The position numbers were made by a program, and so were the translations under genes. 64,000 bases of DNA, taken from NCBI GenBank assembly GCA_963556495.2, contig OY747712.1, positions 26,900,235-26,964,234 of the forward strand, given 5' to 3'. This document shows, one piece after another, positions 63,101-63,529 of the stretch. How positions within the stretch are numbered: the first letter of the stretch is position 1; every line of letters starts with the position of its first letter. This DNA comes from Valencia hispanica. Taxonomy: Eukaryota; Chordata; Actinopteri; Cyprinodontiformes; Valenciidae. Below the pieces are notes generated by a model. The model worked only from the letters and a program-made list of their open reading frames with translations. It made no database searches and was not told the DNA's origin.

Positions 63101-63529
63101 CTCAACTAGAGTAACTCCAAAGCCGAATAAAACATAGGTCAATCTGCACCACAATCTCACTACATTACCTAATCCACACTAATGAATTGGGAGTCTTCCA
63201 GCAACAGAATCTGCACTAAACCACCAACTGAACAAAAAGTTCACACAGTACCCCTTTCAGCCTTTTTACTTGGAAACAGCGGCCCCACCGGTTTGAAGGG
63301 AAAACCATTCCTCTTGGAACACTGGCAGTACAATAAAAACCTACTTTTTCTTGCTTTTAGAAGTGGACAGGGGTGGTGCTTGGGGTAGGACGGCGGCATC
63401 TTTGCGGGGCCGCCCACGTGGTCGCTTGTCTGCATTGGCAGGACTTCCTGTGGACGTGGCCCCTACGCTGCTGGATGATGGCGAGGGTCCCTGGTCAGAG
63501 GTCTCCACAGTCTTATCCTCTGATGACAT
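1..63529 (-). CDS. kmt2c: kmt2c (MLL3) histone H3K4 methyltransferase, N-terminal two-thirds, 42 exons
   Basis: The protein is the large scaffold/catalytic subunit of the nuclear MLL3 (COMPASS-like) complex, which monomethylates H3K4 at enhancers. Traced exons, in transcript order: 63345-63529, 55167-55255, 53057-53204, 52369-52572, 48070-48179, 47808-47917, 47093-47255, 46830-47001, 45231-45345, 43553-43728, 43107-43459, 37300-37380, 36013-36734, 34570-34689, 29491-29607, 29147-29251, 28757-28861, 28162-28343, 27709-27873, 27513-27619, 27315-27386, 26989-27201, 25544-25663, 25145-25270, 24947-25077, 18073-18265, 16122-16214, 15816-15863, 14956-15096, 12755-12787, 12413-12559, 12172-12313, 11844-12073, 11596-11669, 9286-9483, 7058-9049, 4784-5097, 3091-4673, 2897-3008, 463-529, 319-379, 1-182. 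All junctions are GT/AG and the frame stays open for about 3267 codons. The N-terminal AT-hook, HMG-box-like segment and DPY/TPRP repeats favour KMT2C over KMT2D. The SET domain lies beyond position 1. Teleosts can carry two kmt2c copies; which one this is cannot be decided here. Confidence 0.95.
183..318 (-). other. kmt2c introns 40-41, short
   Basis: Intron 41 (183-318, 136 nt) and intron 40 (380-462, 83 nt) are short GT/AG introns with pyrimidine-rich acceptors. No other feature seen. Confidence 0.8.
319..379 (-). CDS. kmt2c: kmt2c exon 41 (residues 3187-3207)
   Basis: A 61-nt exon encoding [20 protein letters not shown], of which [12 protein letters not shown] is identical to KMT2C. Acceptor TTTCAG, donor GTAAGT, phase 0 in and phase 1 out. 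Confidence 0.94.
463..529 (-). CDS. kmt2c: kmt2c exon 40 (residues 3164-3186)
   Basis: A 67-nt exon encoding [23 protein letters not shown]. The RFP start matches the family (SRFPF) and the rest is Pro-rich and divergent. Acceptor TCACAG, donor GTAATA, phase 2 in and phase 0 out. Confidence 0.88.
826..1033 (+). mobile_element. Tc1/mariner fragment (5' transposase region)
   Basis: Shares the run 'ggctggctgttcaca', then 'gtgctgtat' and 'cacattaat', with the copies near 26340 and 51230. These are the start of a Tc1-like transposase gene (helix-turn-helix region). Frameshifted and truncated; no ends visible. Confidence 0.55.
1042..1266. mobile_element. Small hAT-type MITE
   Basis: Palindromic-ended element starting 'cagggatgtcc' and closing 'ctttggacaccac'. 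It contains the 'gcaggacaccggccct' block shared with the copies at 24074-24523. Flanked by an imperfect 8-bp duplication, gtttaagg (1034-1041) and ctttaagg (1267-1274). Confidence 0.65.
1275..1888. mobile_element. Non-autonomous hAT element, 614 bp, exact 8-bp TSD
   Basis: Ends are CAGTGGTCCCCAAAG and CGGACCCCTG, an inverted pair. The 8-bp target duplication CTTTAAGG is exact at 1267-1274 and 1889-1896. No transposase remains. The left duplication copy is also the right flank of the MITE at 1042-1266. Confidence 0.85.
2014..2551. mobile_element. Non-autonomous hAT element, 538 bp, exact 8-bp TSD
   Basis: Termini TAGGGGTGTGACGATA and the inverse of CAGGGGTGTAATGAAAT, flanked by exact GTTCTTAG at 2006-2013 and 2552-2559. 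Interior is non-coding. Confidence 0.85.
2897..3008 (-). CDS. kmt2c: kmt2c exon 39 (residues 3127-3164)
   Basis: [37 protein letters not shown], nearly identical to the family. Acceptor CGACAG, donor GTAAAG, phase 1 in and phase 2 out. Confidence 0.96.
3091..4673 (-). CDS. kmt2c: kmt2c exon 38: long disordered/acidic exon with LQDLL box (residues 2599-3126)
   Basis: A 1583-nt exon. It contains [20 protein letters not shown], an acidic block ([33 protein letters not shown]), a Ser/Gln-rich middle, then [20 protein letters not shown] and [10 protein letters not shown]. All are shared with KMT2C. LQDLL fits the LXXLL nuclear-receptor-box pattern. Acceptor TTTTAG, donor GTAAGG. Ends in phase 1. 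Confidence 0.96.
4784..5097 (-). CDS. kmt2c: kmt2c exon 37 (residues 2495-2599)
   Basis: [20 protein letters not shown], then [17 protein letters not shown], matching the KMT2C helix RQ..LREIILQQQQQ and its PPPPYPG motif. The acceptor reads CTGAAG, weaker than neighbours. Donor GTTTGA. Phase 0 in, phase 2 out. Confidence 0.93.
5098..7057 (-). other. kmt2c intron 36
   Basis: AT-rich 1.96-kb intron. Apart from the hAT element at 6285-6680, I see no gene or RNA. Region 5840-6110 has a faint Tc1-like look on the minus strand but is too decayed to call. Confidence 0.7.
6285..6680. mobile_element. Non-autonomous hAT MITE, 396 bp, exact 8-bp TSD
   Basis: Terminal inverted repeats TAGGCATGGGCCGGT at the left and the inverse of TCATACCGGCCCATGCCTA at the right. 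Exact duplication CATAGAGC at 6277-6284 and 6681-6688. Interior carries 'ataccg' repeats and two copies of a 'tagcatgcta' palindrome. Confidence 0.9.
7058..9049 (-). CDS. kmt2c: kmt2c exon 36: coiled coil, poly-Gln and DPY..TPRP repeat array (residues 1831-2494)
   Basis: A single 1992-nt exon, phase 0 at both ends. It opens [20 protein letters not shown], a charged coiled coil, then a Gln run (CAG/CAA). Most of the rest is proline-rich low-complexity sequence with about a dozen copies of DPYxxPPxTPRP, some complete ([36 protein letters not shown]) and some decayed (DPFSQPAG). The array is a hallmark of KMT2C. Acceptor TTGACAG, donor GTACCC. Several long open frames on the opposite strand are codon-bias shadows. 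Confidence 0.97.
9286..9483 (-). CDS. kmt2c: kmt2c exon 35: HMG-box-like region, end (residues 1765-1830)
   Basis: [20 protein letters not shown] finishes the HMG-like helix. [23 protein letters not shown] then leads into the coiled coil of exon 36. Phase 0 at both ends, acceptor TTTAG, donor GTAAGA. Confidence 0.95.
9484..11595 (-). other. kmt2c intron 34
   Basis: 2.1-kb AT-rich intron. No RNA gene or confident mobile element was found. A short inverted pair (ggctggaca near 10524 and tgtccagcc near 10633) may be a MITE remnant. Confidence 0.65.
11596..11669 (-). CDS. kmt2c: kmt2c exon 34: HMG-box-like region, first part (residues 1740-1764)
   Basis: [20 protein letters not shown], then RAPYV. 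The W...IAKLWR.....R.PY pattern is that of an HMG-type helical domain and is highly conserved in KMT2C. Acceptor CAACAG, donor GTAAGA, phase 1 in and phase 0 out. Confidence 0.96.
11844..12073 (-). CDS. kmt2c: kmt2c exon 33 (residues 1663-1739)
   Basis: Ends [42 protein letters not shown], close to identical to KMT2C and leading into the HMG-box-like region. Acceptor TTACAG, donor GTTGGT, phase 2 in and phase 1 out. Confidence 0.95.
12172..12313 (-). CDS. kmt2c: kmt2c exon 32 (residues 1616-1663)
   Basis: [20 protein letters not shown], then [16 protein letters not shown]. MPxxNG is shared with KMT2C; the rest is Pro/Asn-rich and probably disordered. Acceptor CGTAG, donor GTAACG, phase 1 in and phase 2 out. 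Confidence 0.92.
12413..12559 (-). CDS. kmt2c: kmt2c exon 31 (residues 1567-1615)
   Basis: [20 protein letters not shown], then a Pro-rich run. [14 protein letters not shown] is identical to the family sequence. Phase 1 at both ends, acceptor TTACAG, donor GTACAT. Confidence 0.95.
12755..12787 (-). CDS. kmt2c: kmt2c exon 30, 33-nt microexon (residues 1556-1566)
   Basis: Encodes only [11 protein letters not shown], matching the KMT2C segment ILGKLYKIPE. A long pyrimidine tract precedes TTTTTCAG and the donor is GTTTGT. Phase 1 at both ends. Confidence 0.9.
13025..13128 (+). repeat. LINE/SINE 3' tail fragment
   Basis: 'cccttgagatgacat' followed by 'ttggcgctatataaat' and 'actgaactgaat' is the typical 3' terminus of fish L2-type elements and their SINE partners. 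Only the tail survives. Confidence 0.55.
14655..14803 (+). repeat. LINE 3' tail with 'ttgccttgcctt' repeat end
   Basis: 'gtaaagcaccttgaatt', 'gtgctatacaaataaaattg' and terminal 'ccttgccttgcctt' units are a retrotransposon 3' end. A related, more decayed tail is at 50508-50590. Confidence 0.6.
14956..15096 (-). CDS. kmt2c: kmt2c exon 29 (residues 1509-1555)
   Basis: [20 protein letters not shown], then [19 protein letters not shown], the latter matching KMT2C exactly over [16 protein letters not shown]. Phase 1 at both ends, acceptor CCACAG, donor GTCAGT. Confidence 0.95.
15097..15815 (-). other. kmt2c intron 28
   Basis: 719-nt intron with pyrimidine-rich acceptor. No repeat or RNA recognised. 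Confidence 0.7.
15816..15863 (-). CDS. kmt2c: kmt2c exon 28, 48-nt small exon (residues 1493-1508)
   Basis: Encodes [16 protein letters not shown]. Acceptor TTGTAG, donor GTAAGG, phase 1 at both ends, so inclusion is frame-neutral. Family conservation is low and no domain is recognised. It could be an alternative exon. Confidence 0.72.
16122..16214 (-). CDS. kmt2c: kmt2c exon 27 (residues 1462-1492)
   Basis: [20 protein letters not shown], then [11 protein letters not shown]; the family has PLADISEVLNTDDDILGI. Acceptor CTGCAG. The donor GTGCGT is the one that preserves phase 1; translation stays open past it for a further 60 nt, so the 3' boundary is a little less certain. Confidence 0.88.
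16215..18072 (-). other. kmt2c intron 26
   Basis: 1.86-kb intron; its right half is a decayed Tc1-like element (17075-17945). The rest is AT-rich with nothing recognised. Confidence 0.7.
17075..17945 (+). mobile_element. Degenerate, internally deleted Tc1-like element
   Basis: Left terminal region has 'ttattgggattttat', then 'tgtgtaatttaatctcagta'. Internal transposase remnants read 'tggtggcagaatcatggt', 'ggatgtttttct' and 'caaagctggtatagacat'. The first half of the transposase is lost. Same lineage as the reversed copy at 55872-57582. Confidence 0.7.
18073..18265 (-). CDS. kmt2c: kmt2c exon 26 (residues 1398-1461)
   Basis: [20 protein letters not shown]...[14 protein letters not shown], matching KMT2C after the AYLQ junction. 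Acceptor CTCAG, donor GTATGT, phase 0 in and phase 1 out. It lies across a 6.7-kb intron from exon 25. Confidence 0.94.
20995..22492 (+). mobile_element. Tc1-like transposon, near-complete, 1498 bp
   Basis: Terminal inverted repeats begin TAAACTCAGCAAAAAAAGAA on the left and TAAACTCGGCAAAAAACGAA on the right (read inward), flanked by TA at 20993-20994 and 22493-22494, the Tc1/mariner target duplication. One transposase gene lies inside in the plus direction. Coding-region decay is slight, so insertion looks younger than the other Tc1 copies in this window. Confidence 0.92.
21218..22291 (+). pseudogene. Tc1-like transposase, one in-frame stop
   Basis: Cut-and-paste DDE transposase of the IS630-Tc1-mariner superfamily. 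From Met at 21218 (or [11 protein letters not shown] at 21272) the frame runs to the TAA at 22289, interrupted only by TAA at 21503-21505. Before the stop: helix-turn-helix with [20 protein letters not shown] and GRPR (AT-hook-like). After it: LFTDESRF (first Asp), [22 protein letters not shown] (second Asp), [14 protein letters not shown] (Glu), giving the Tc1 DD34E layout. About 357 codons, usual for the family. The downstream part could start at Met 21509 but would lack the DNA-binding domain. Confidence 0.92.
24074..24523. mobile_element. Two head-to-tail hAT-type MITEs sharing one TSD pair
   Basis: Copy one 24074-24292 starts 'caggggtgccc'. Copy two 24301-24523 starts 'caggggtcccc' and ends 'ggggacccctg'. 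They are separated by gcttagac. CACTACAG is exact at 24066-24073 and 24524-24531, bracketing the pair as one insertion. Confidence 0.85.
24537..24934. mobile_element. hAT MITE beside exon 25 splice donor, exact 8-bp TSD
   Basis: Ends TAGGGATGCACCGATATG and the inverse TCGGGATGCACAATATAT, rich in 'ccgata' units. Exact CAGATAAC at 24529-24536 and 24935-24942. The right copy covers donor positions +5 to +12 of the exon 25 intron. Confidence 0.9.
24947..25077 (-). CDS. kmt2c: kmt2c exon 25 (residues 1354-1397)
   Basis: [20 protein letters not shown], then [20 protein letters not shown] with a final Gln, matching KMT2C. Acceptor TCTCAG, donor GTTAGT. A MITE target duplication begins at donor position +5. 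Phase 1 in, phase 0 out. Confidence 0.95.
25145..25270 (-). CDS. kmt2c: kmt2c exon 24 (residues 1312-1353)
   Basis: [20 protein letters not shown], then [12 protein letters not shown], a conserved basic stretch of KMT2C. Phase 1 at both ends, acceptor ATCAG, donor GTCAGT. The next intron is only 67 nt. Confidence 0.95.
25544..25663 (-). CDS. kmt2c: kmt2c exon 23 (residues 1272-1311)
   Basis: [20 protein letters not shown], then [17 protein letters not shown]. The KKRKRK run resembles a nuclear localisation signal. Phase 1 at both ends, acceptor TTACAG, donor GTAGGG. Confidence 0.95.
25664..26988 (-). other. kmt2c intron 22
   Basis: 1.3-kb intron containing a Tc1-like fragment (26009-26560). 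26600-26988 is AT-rich without a recognised feature. Confidence 0.7.
26009..26560 (+). mobile_element. Tc1-like element, 5' part only
   Basis: Begins 'aggtgcatctcag', the terminal repeat of the lineage seen at 50796, then degenerate transposase start ('gtcactgacccc', 'gaagctggctgttcaca', 'gtgctgtatcc'). Many frameshifts. The 3' half and right repeat are missing. Confidence 0.7.
26989..27201 (-). CDS. kmt2c: kmt2c exon 22 (residues 1201-1271)
   Basis: [20 protein letters not shown], a basic [20 protein letters not shown] stretch, then an acidic tail ([11 protein letters not shown]). Strong KMT2C match. Phase 1 at both ends, acceptor TTTCAG, donor GTATTT. Confidence 0.95.
27315..27386 (-). CDS. 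kmt2c: kmt2c exon 21 (residues 1177-1200)
   Basis: A 72-nt exon encoding [20 protein letters not shown], then AKDF. It sits where the family has QIVTKVKE. No domain. Phase 1 at both ends, acceptor CTGCAG, donor GTAAGT. Confidence 0.88.
27513..27619 (-). CDS. kmt2c: kmt2c exon 20: sixth PHD finger, end (residues 1141-1176)
   Basis: [10 protein letters not shown]...SFDCTMCR supplies the His and final Cys pair of the PHD. Acceptor CCACAG, donor GTGGGA, phase 2 in and phase 1 out. Confidence 0.94.
27709..27873 (-). CDS. kmt2c: kmt2c exon 19: sixth PHD finger, first part (residues 1086-1141)
   Basis: [20 protein letters not shown], then [13 protein letters not shown] and VQCRQCDR, the last finger of the second cluster. 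In mammals the adjoining PHD fingers of the KMT2C/D pair bind the histone H4 tail. Phase 2 at both ends, acceptor TTGCAG, donor GTGTGT. Confidence 0.95.
28162..28343 (-). CDS. kmt2c: kmt2c exon 18: PHD finger end plus next PHD (residues 1026-1086)
   Basis: [20 protein letters not shown] closes one finger. [20 protein letters not shown], then HTYCLDPPL and WKCKW, form the next. Nearly identical to KMT2C. Acceptor CCACAG, donor GTGAGT, phase 0 in and phase 2 out. Confidence 0.96.
28344..28756 (-). repeat. Purine-rich (GGAA/GAAA) tract filling intron 17
   Basis: 28430-28750 is nearly all purine on the plus strand, with repeated aagg/ggaa/gaaa units, so the transcript carries a polypyrimidine tract of about 300 nt. 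Simple-sequence origin is likely. Confidence 0.8.
28757..28861 (-). CDS. kmt2c: kmt2c exon 17: PHD finger, first half (residues 991-1025)
   Basis: [31 protein letters not shown], the opening of the fourth PHD. Phase 0 at both ends. Acceptor TTTTAG, donor GTACAG. The following 413-nt intron is almost pure pyrimidine on the coding strand. Confidence 0.95.
29147..29251 (-). CDS. kmt2c: kmt2c exon 16 (residues 956-990)
   Basis: Encodes [20 protein letters not shown], then FTLKQ, matching the conserved stretch just ahead of the second PHD cluster. Phase 0 at both ends, donor GTTTGT. The acceptor is TAGCAG, a tandem NAGNAG; using the first AG would start the exon at 29254 and add one Gln. Confidence 0.92.
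29491..29607 (-). CDS. kmt2c: kmt2c exon 15: Gly/Arg-rich basic block (residues 917-955)
   Basis: [20 protein letters not shown], then AGRGRARGK, an RG-rich basic segment conserved in KMT2C and suited to nucleic-acid binding. Phase 0 at both ends, acceptor CTGCAG, donor GTATGA. Confidence 0.93.
30489..30924. mobile_element. MITE with 'aactcaccccc' inverted ends
   Basis: Left end TTAAAGTGCAACTCACCCCC and right end, inverted, TCAAAGAGTAACTCACCCCC. Interior is GC-richer than the flanks, non-coding, with no convincing target duplication. Confidence 0.65.
31355..31582. mobile_element. Small hAT-type MITE (diverged copy)
   Basis: 'caggggtgccaaagcc' to 'gggcacctctg', with the internal 'tttgatgcaggtgtggtg' block of the 1042 and 24074 family. 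Flanks share 'tatgg', a worn duplication. Confidence 0.65.
31595..32329. mobile_element. Diverged hAT MITE carrying a nested MITE
   Basis: Left part 'taggcatgagttggtttcc' and right part 'tgtgataccacagtg...catgcca' resemble the element at 6285-6680. The element at 31792-32016 interrupts it. No target duplication was found, so boundaries are tentative. Confidence 0.4.
31792..32016. mobile_element. Small hAT-type MITE, near-exact TSD
   Basis: 'aaggggtctccaaccct' to 'ggaaacccctg', flanked by CTATACAG (31784-31791) and CTACACAG (32017-32024), 7 of 8 matching. Confidence 0.75.
33140..33215 (+). repeat. Possible LINE 3' tail
   Basis: 'gtgaagcaccttgatct' then 'gtggctatataaatag' resembles L2-type 3' ends. 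Short and decayed. Confidence 0.35.
34570..34689 (-). CDS. kmt2c: kmt2c exon 14 (residues 877-916)
   Basis: Encodes [20 protein letters not shown]...GWSIRV, parallel to the KMT2C segment GAWSTHN...SWSPD...WSIKV. Phase 0 at both ends, acceptor CCTTAG, donor GTAAAT. Confidence 0.92.
34690..36012 (-). other. kmt2c intron 13
   Basis: 1.3-kb intron. 34711-34763 is a (GA)-rich low-complexity stretch just upstream of the exon 14 acceptor. The rest is AT-rich, nothing recognised. Confidence 0.7.
36013..36734 (-). CDS. kmt2c: kmt2c exon 13: disordered linker ending in conserved GRPR block (residues 636-876)
   Basis: A 722-nt exon, mostly Ser/Thr/Glu/Pro-rich and probably disordered. It ends [20 protein letters not shown] then RPRVKQ, which matches KMT2C almost exactly and includes an AT-hook-like GRPR. 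Acceptor TTTTATAG, donor GTATGA. Ends in phase 0. Confidence 0.94.
36735..37299 (-). other. kmt2c intron 12
   Basis: 565-nt AT-rich intron with nothing recognised. Confidence 0.7.
37300..37380 (-). CDS. kmt2c: kmt2c exon 12 (residues 609-635)
   Basis: An 81-nt exon encoding [20 protein letters not shown] and IPAEFIP. I recognise no domain. It is supported by acceptor TGTTTAG, donor GTTTGT and phase 1 on both sides, which joins cleanly to exons 11 and 13. Being symmetric, it could be skipped without a frame change. Confidence 0.78.
37660..38186 (-). mobile_element. hAT MITE, 527 bp, exact 8-bp TSD
   Basis: Exact TAAGAAAT at 37652-37659 and 38187-38194. The right end reads 'gaatcgcccagcccttt', inverse of the familiar 'agggctgggcgat' terminus. 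The copy at 58594-59205 is the same family in opposite orientation. Confidence 0.85.
38485..38511. repeat. Homopolymer A27
   Basis: Uninterrupted run of 27 A. It may be a worn poly(A) tail, but no retroelement body is visible beside it. Confidence 0.85.
40520..40935 (+). mobile_element. Degenerate Tc1-like transposase relic
   Basis: Fragments 'gaaaccaaaactgaag', 'tttggaggaacaagggtgaa', 'cgccattcc', 'ccctgaactcaatcccat' correspond in order to the middle and C-terminal parts of Tc1 transposases. Many stops and indels; no termini. Confidence 0.6.
41768..42150 (-). mobile_element. MITE, uninterrupted family copy
   Basis: Reverse-strand copy of the MITE broken at 20957-22715. Its end 'gtcaatacacatccct' is the inverse of the 20957 start, and it includes 'tcaactagatctagtaataa'. 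Serves as the reference for the nested insertions. Confidence 0.75.
43107..43459 (-). CDS. kmt2c: kmt2c exon 11: PHD finger end plus acidic linker (residues 491-608)
   Basis: RWLHLEC...YVCSNC closes the third PHD finger. The rest is a linker with short related units ([24 protein letters not shown]) that looks like a degenerate local repeat and is not strongly conserved in the family. Acceptor TGTCAG, donor GTGGGT. Ends in phase 1. Confidence 0.9.
43553..43728 (-). CDS. kmt2c: kmt2c exon 10: PHD finger, first half (residues 433-491)
   Basis: [19 protein letters not shown], then CENC, CCPMC and LVLCQTCKR, the Cys-rich third finger of the first cluster. Acceptor CCACAG, donor GTAAAA, phase 0 in and phase 2 out. 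Confidence 0.94.
43729..45230 (-). other. kmt2c intron 9
   Basis: 1.5-kb AT-rich intron with a tRNA-derived SINE at 44110-44350; nothing else recognised. Confidence 0.7.
44110..44350 (+). repeat. tRNA-derived SINE
   Basis: Begins 'gggcgacagtggctcagtag' (A-box-like) and has 'ggttcgattcc' (B box) about 40 nt on, then a non-tRNA body and a tail with 'gtaaagcactttgagtg'. Internal pol III promoter elements identify it as a SINE, not a tRNA gene. Confidence 0.8.
45231..45345 (-). CDS. kmt2c: kmt2c exon 9: PHD finger, second half (residues 394-432)
   Basis: [23 protein letters not shown]...NGWRCK completes the PHD begun at the end of exon 8. The last Cys pair comes from the start of exon 10 (NC). 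Acceptor CTCTAG, donor GTAGGA, phase 2 in and phase 0 out. Confidence 0.95.
45346..46829 (-). other. kmt2c intron 8
   Basis: 1.5-kb AT-rich intron; no repeat or RNA recognised. Confidence 0.7.
46830..47001 (-). CDS. kmt2c: kmt2c exon 8: PHD finger (residues 337-394)
   Basis: Contains [20 protein letters not shown], then HYHGMCL and AGWQCPEC, a full C4HC3 PHD finger. KVCQTCK then starts the next finger. Acceptor TTTTAATAG, donor GTGAGT, phase 1 in and phase 2 out. Confidence 0.95.
47093..47255 (-). CDS. kmt2c: kmt2c exon 7: extended PHD1 core (residues 283-336)
   Basis: [15 protein letters not shown]...[10 protein letters not shown]...LLCPEHI carries the atypical PHD ligand series that completes the first extended PHD. 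In this family such modules contact nucleosomes or partner proteins. Acceptor CCACAG, donor GTAAGT, phase 0 in and phase 1 out. Confidence 0.95.
47256..47807 (-). other. kmt2c intron 6
   Basis: 552-nt intron. 47450-47800 is clearly GC-richer than the other introns and lacks repeat hallmarks. No coding frame explains it. Confidence 0.65.
47808..47917 (-). CDS. kmt2c: kmt2c exon 6: extended PHD1 middle (residues 246-282)
   Basis: [16 protein letters not shown] supplies the C-W-x-H-x-x-C zinc ligands of the extended [16 protein letters not shown] follows, matching the NVDKAVVSGST segment of the family. Acceptor TTTTAG, donor GTAAGT. Ends in phase 0. Confidence 0.93.
48070..48179 (-). CDS. kmt2c: kmt2c exon 5 (residues 209-245)
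   Basis: Encodes [24 protein letters not shown], aligned with the KMT2C motif containing WDEL..VGLP ahead of the Cys/His knuckle. Acceptor CCTCAG after an A-rich plus-strand run, donor GTAGGA. Phase 2 in, phase 1 out. Confidence 0.92.
48985..49205 (+). repeat. Dispersed fish repeat with (ATTC)n core
   Basis: 'acttgtatagcgatttat', 'aatgcgcttcact', then six ATTC units around 49045-49068, then 'cacactggtgatgg' and 'ccacagctgctctggggc'. This arrangement is a familiar interspersed repeat in fish introns. Class not certain. Confidence 0.55.
50508..50590 (+). repeat. LINE 3' tail fragment
   Basis: 'tagcatcttgaattaccct', 'gtgttatacaaataaaatgg' and 'cttgcctgtc' repeat the pattern of the tail at 14655-14803. 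Confidence 0.5.
50796..52343 (+). mobile_element. Tc1-like transposon, 1548 bp, both ends present
   Basis: Ends CAGTTGCAACCCG and (inverted) CAGGTGAAATTCAG are flanked by TA at 50794-50795 and 52344-52345. The inverted repeats extend over 100 bp and share 'tatcgtgcaaaagttcattt' at both ends. The transposase inside is dead. The right end lies 25 bp from the exon 4 splice donor. Confidence 0.88.
51119..52080 (+). pseudogene. Dead Tc1-like transposase
   Basis: Recognisable pieces are [14 protein letters not shown] [35 protein letters not shown] (second Asp), [10 protein letters not shown] (Glu region) and the C-terminal [17 protein letters not shown]. At least two in-frame stops and frameshifts separate them. 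Confidence 0.85.
52369..52572 (-). CDS. kmt2c: kmt2c exon 4: first half of extended PHD1 (residues 141-209)
   Basis: Begins [20 protein letters not shown], the first zinc knuckle of the extended PHD domain. A Ser/Gly/Glu-rich insert follows. Acceptor TTTCAG, donor GTAAGC, 204 nt, phase 2 at both ends. A Tc1-like transposon ends 25 bp beyond the donor. Confidence 0.92.
52573..53056 (-). other. kmt2c intron 3
   Basis: 484-nt intron, nothing recognised. Confidence 0.7.
53057..53204 (-). CDS. kmt2c: kmt2c exon 3 (residues 92-141)
   Basis: Acidic, Pro/Ser-rich linker beginning [20 protein letters not shown], comparable to the Glu/Thr-rich KMT2C linker before the first zinc cluster. The acceptor CCGCAG is good. 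The donor GTCCGT is weak, but it is the only one I found that joins in frame to exon 4 (S-R-E-R-L-C-A-F-C). A cryptic alternative GTAACA lies 5 nt further into the intron. Confidence 0.85.
53205..55166 (-). other. kmt2c intron 2
   Basis: 2-kb intron with a Tc1 relic near 53800-54130; otherwise AT-rich and unassigned. Confidence 0.7.
53805..54130 (-). mobile_element. Tc1-like relic, C-terminal transposase end
   Basis: Minus strand reads [20 protein letters not shown] then LTK, the characteristic C-terminus of one Tc1 transposase lineage (LI.SMP.RIDAVIQA.G..TK), followed by worn terminal repeat near 53805. The 5' part is absent. Confidence 0.65.
55167..55255 (-). CDS. kmt2c: kmt2c exon 2 (residues 62-91)
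   Basis: Encodes an acidic segment with [10 protein letters not shown], matching the EDEDSMDG of the KMT2C N-terminus right after the AT-hook. Acceptor TGTAG and donor GTAAGA are clear. Phase 2 in, phase 1 out. It is preceded by an 8.1-kb intron. Confidence 0.9.
55872..57582 (-). mobile_element. Degenerate Tc1-like element interrupted by a LINE
   Basis: Right end '...tttacaaggcactg' and left 'cattgtac...tatgttgtcacattacaaca' are the worn inverted repeats. Minus-strand transposase pieces include 'ggattgccctgtatttggc' (reverse-oriented), 'tgatgctcccatcaccat' and 'cttggtcttcatgat'. 56165-56460 is an inserted LINE fragment. Confidence 0.7.
56165..56460 (+). repeat. 5'-truncated LINE end with CTAT microsatellite tail
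   Basis: Encodes [20 protein letters not shown], typical of the region after reverse transcriptase in fish non-LTR elements, then 'gaatttccccagttgcgg' and 'attaataaagtat', closing with CTAT repeats at about 56427-56457. Confidence 0.7.
57628..57905 (+). repeat. tRNA-derived SINE, second copy
   Basis: 'cgtggctcaggaggtagg' (A-box-like) and 'ccggttcgaacccc' (B box) about 30 nt apart, then a SINE body ending 'aaagcgctatacatgtacag'. Related to 44110-44350 but diverged. Confidence 0.75.
58150..58187. repeat. (GA)n microsatellite
   Basis: 'gaagagagagagagagagac' then 'ggagagagagaagg'. Confidence 0.8.
58594..59205 (+). mobile_element. hAT MITE, second copy
   Basis: Plus-strand copy of the 37660-38186 family: 'tggctgggcagtatagcctc' at one end and 'tatatcgcccacta' at the other, sharing 'gaacattctcacattccaga'. 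The target duplication is not clear. Confidence 0.75.
59320..60256 (+). mobile_element. Tc1-like element, 5'-truncated
   Basis: Right end '...tttttttgccccactg' is followed by TA at 60257-60258. Inside: [14 protein letters not shown] (first Asp), [39 protein letters not shown] (second Asp), with a TAG near 59539 and frameshifts after 59820. The left end and DNA-binding part are missing. 59560-59883 is the longest open piece. Confidence 0.85.
60259..60594 (+). mobile_element. Right half of a MITE, broken by the Tc1 element
   Basis: Matches 22520-22715 and the inverse of 41768-42150: 'ttattactagatctagttga', 'ccaccaactaccagtca', ending 'cttacatcccta'. It starts exactly at the Tc1 right end. The left half is lost with the Tc1 left end. 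Confidence 0.75.
63345..63529 (-). CDS. kmt2c: kmt2c exon 1: initiator Met and N-terminal AT-hook (residues 1-61)
   Basis: Starts MSSEDKTVE, like the mammalian KMT2C N-terminus, so the ATG at 63529 is chosen. A Ser/Pro/Ala-rich stretch leads to KRPRGRPRK (about residues 35-43), a canonical AT-hook for AT-rich minor-groove binding. It is followed by a Lys-rich end. The donor GTAGGT follows 63345 and the exon ends in phase 2. The base before the ATG closes a good splice-acceptor sequence, so the 5'UTR may lie in an upstream exon. Confidence 0.9.

Larger units (their letters stand above)
55256..63344 (-). other. kmt2c intron 1, 8.1 kb
   Basis: Holds two Tc1-like elements, a LINE fragment, a SINE and two MITEs between 55872 and 60594. 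60600-63344 is AT-rich and unassigned. No second gene seen. Confidence 0.7.
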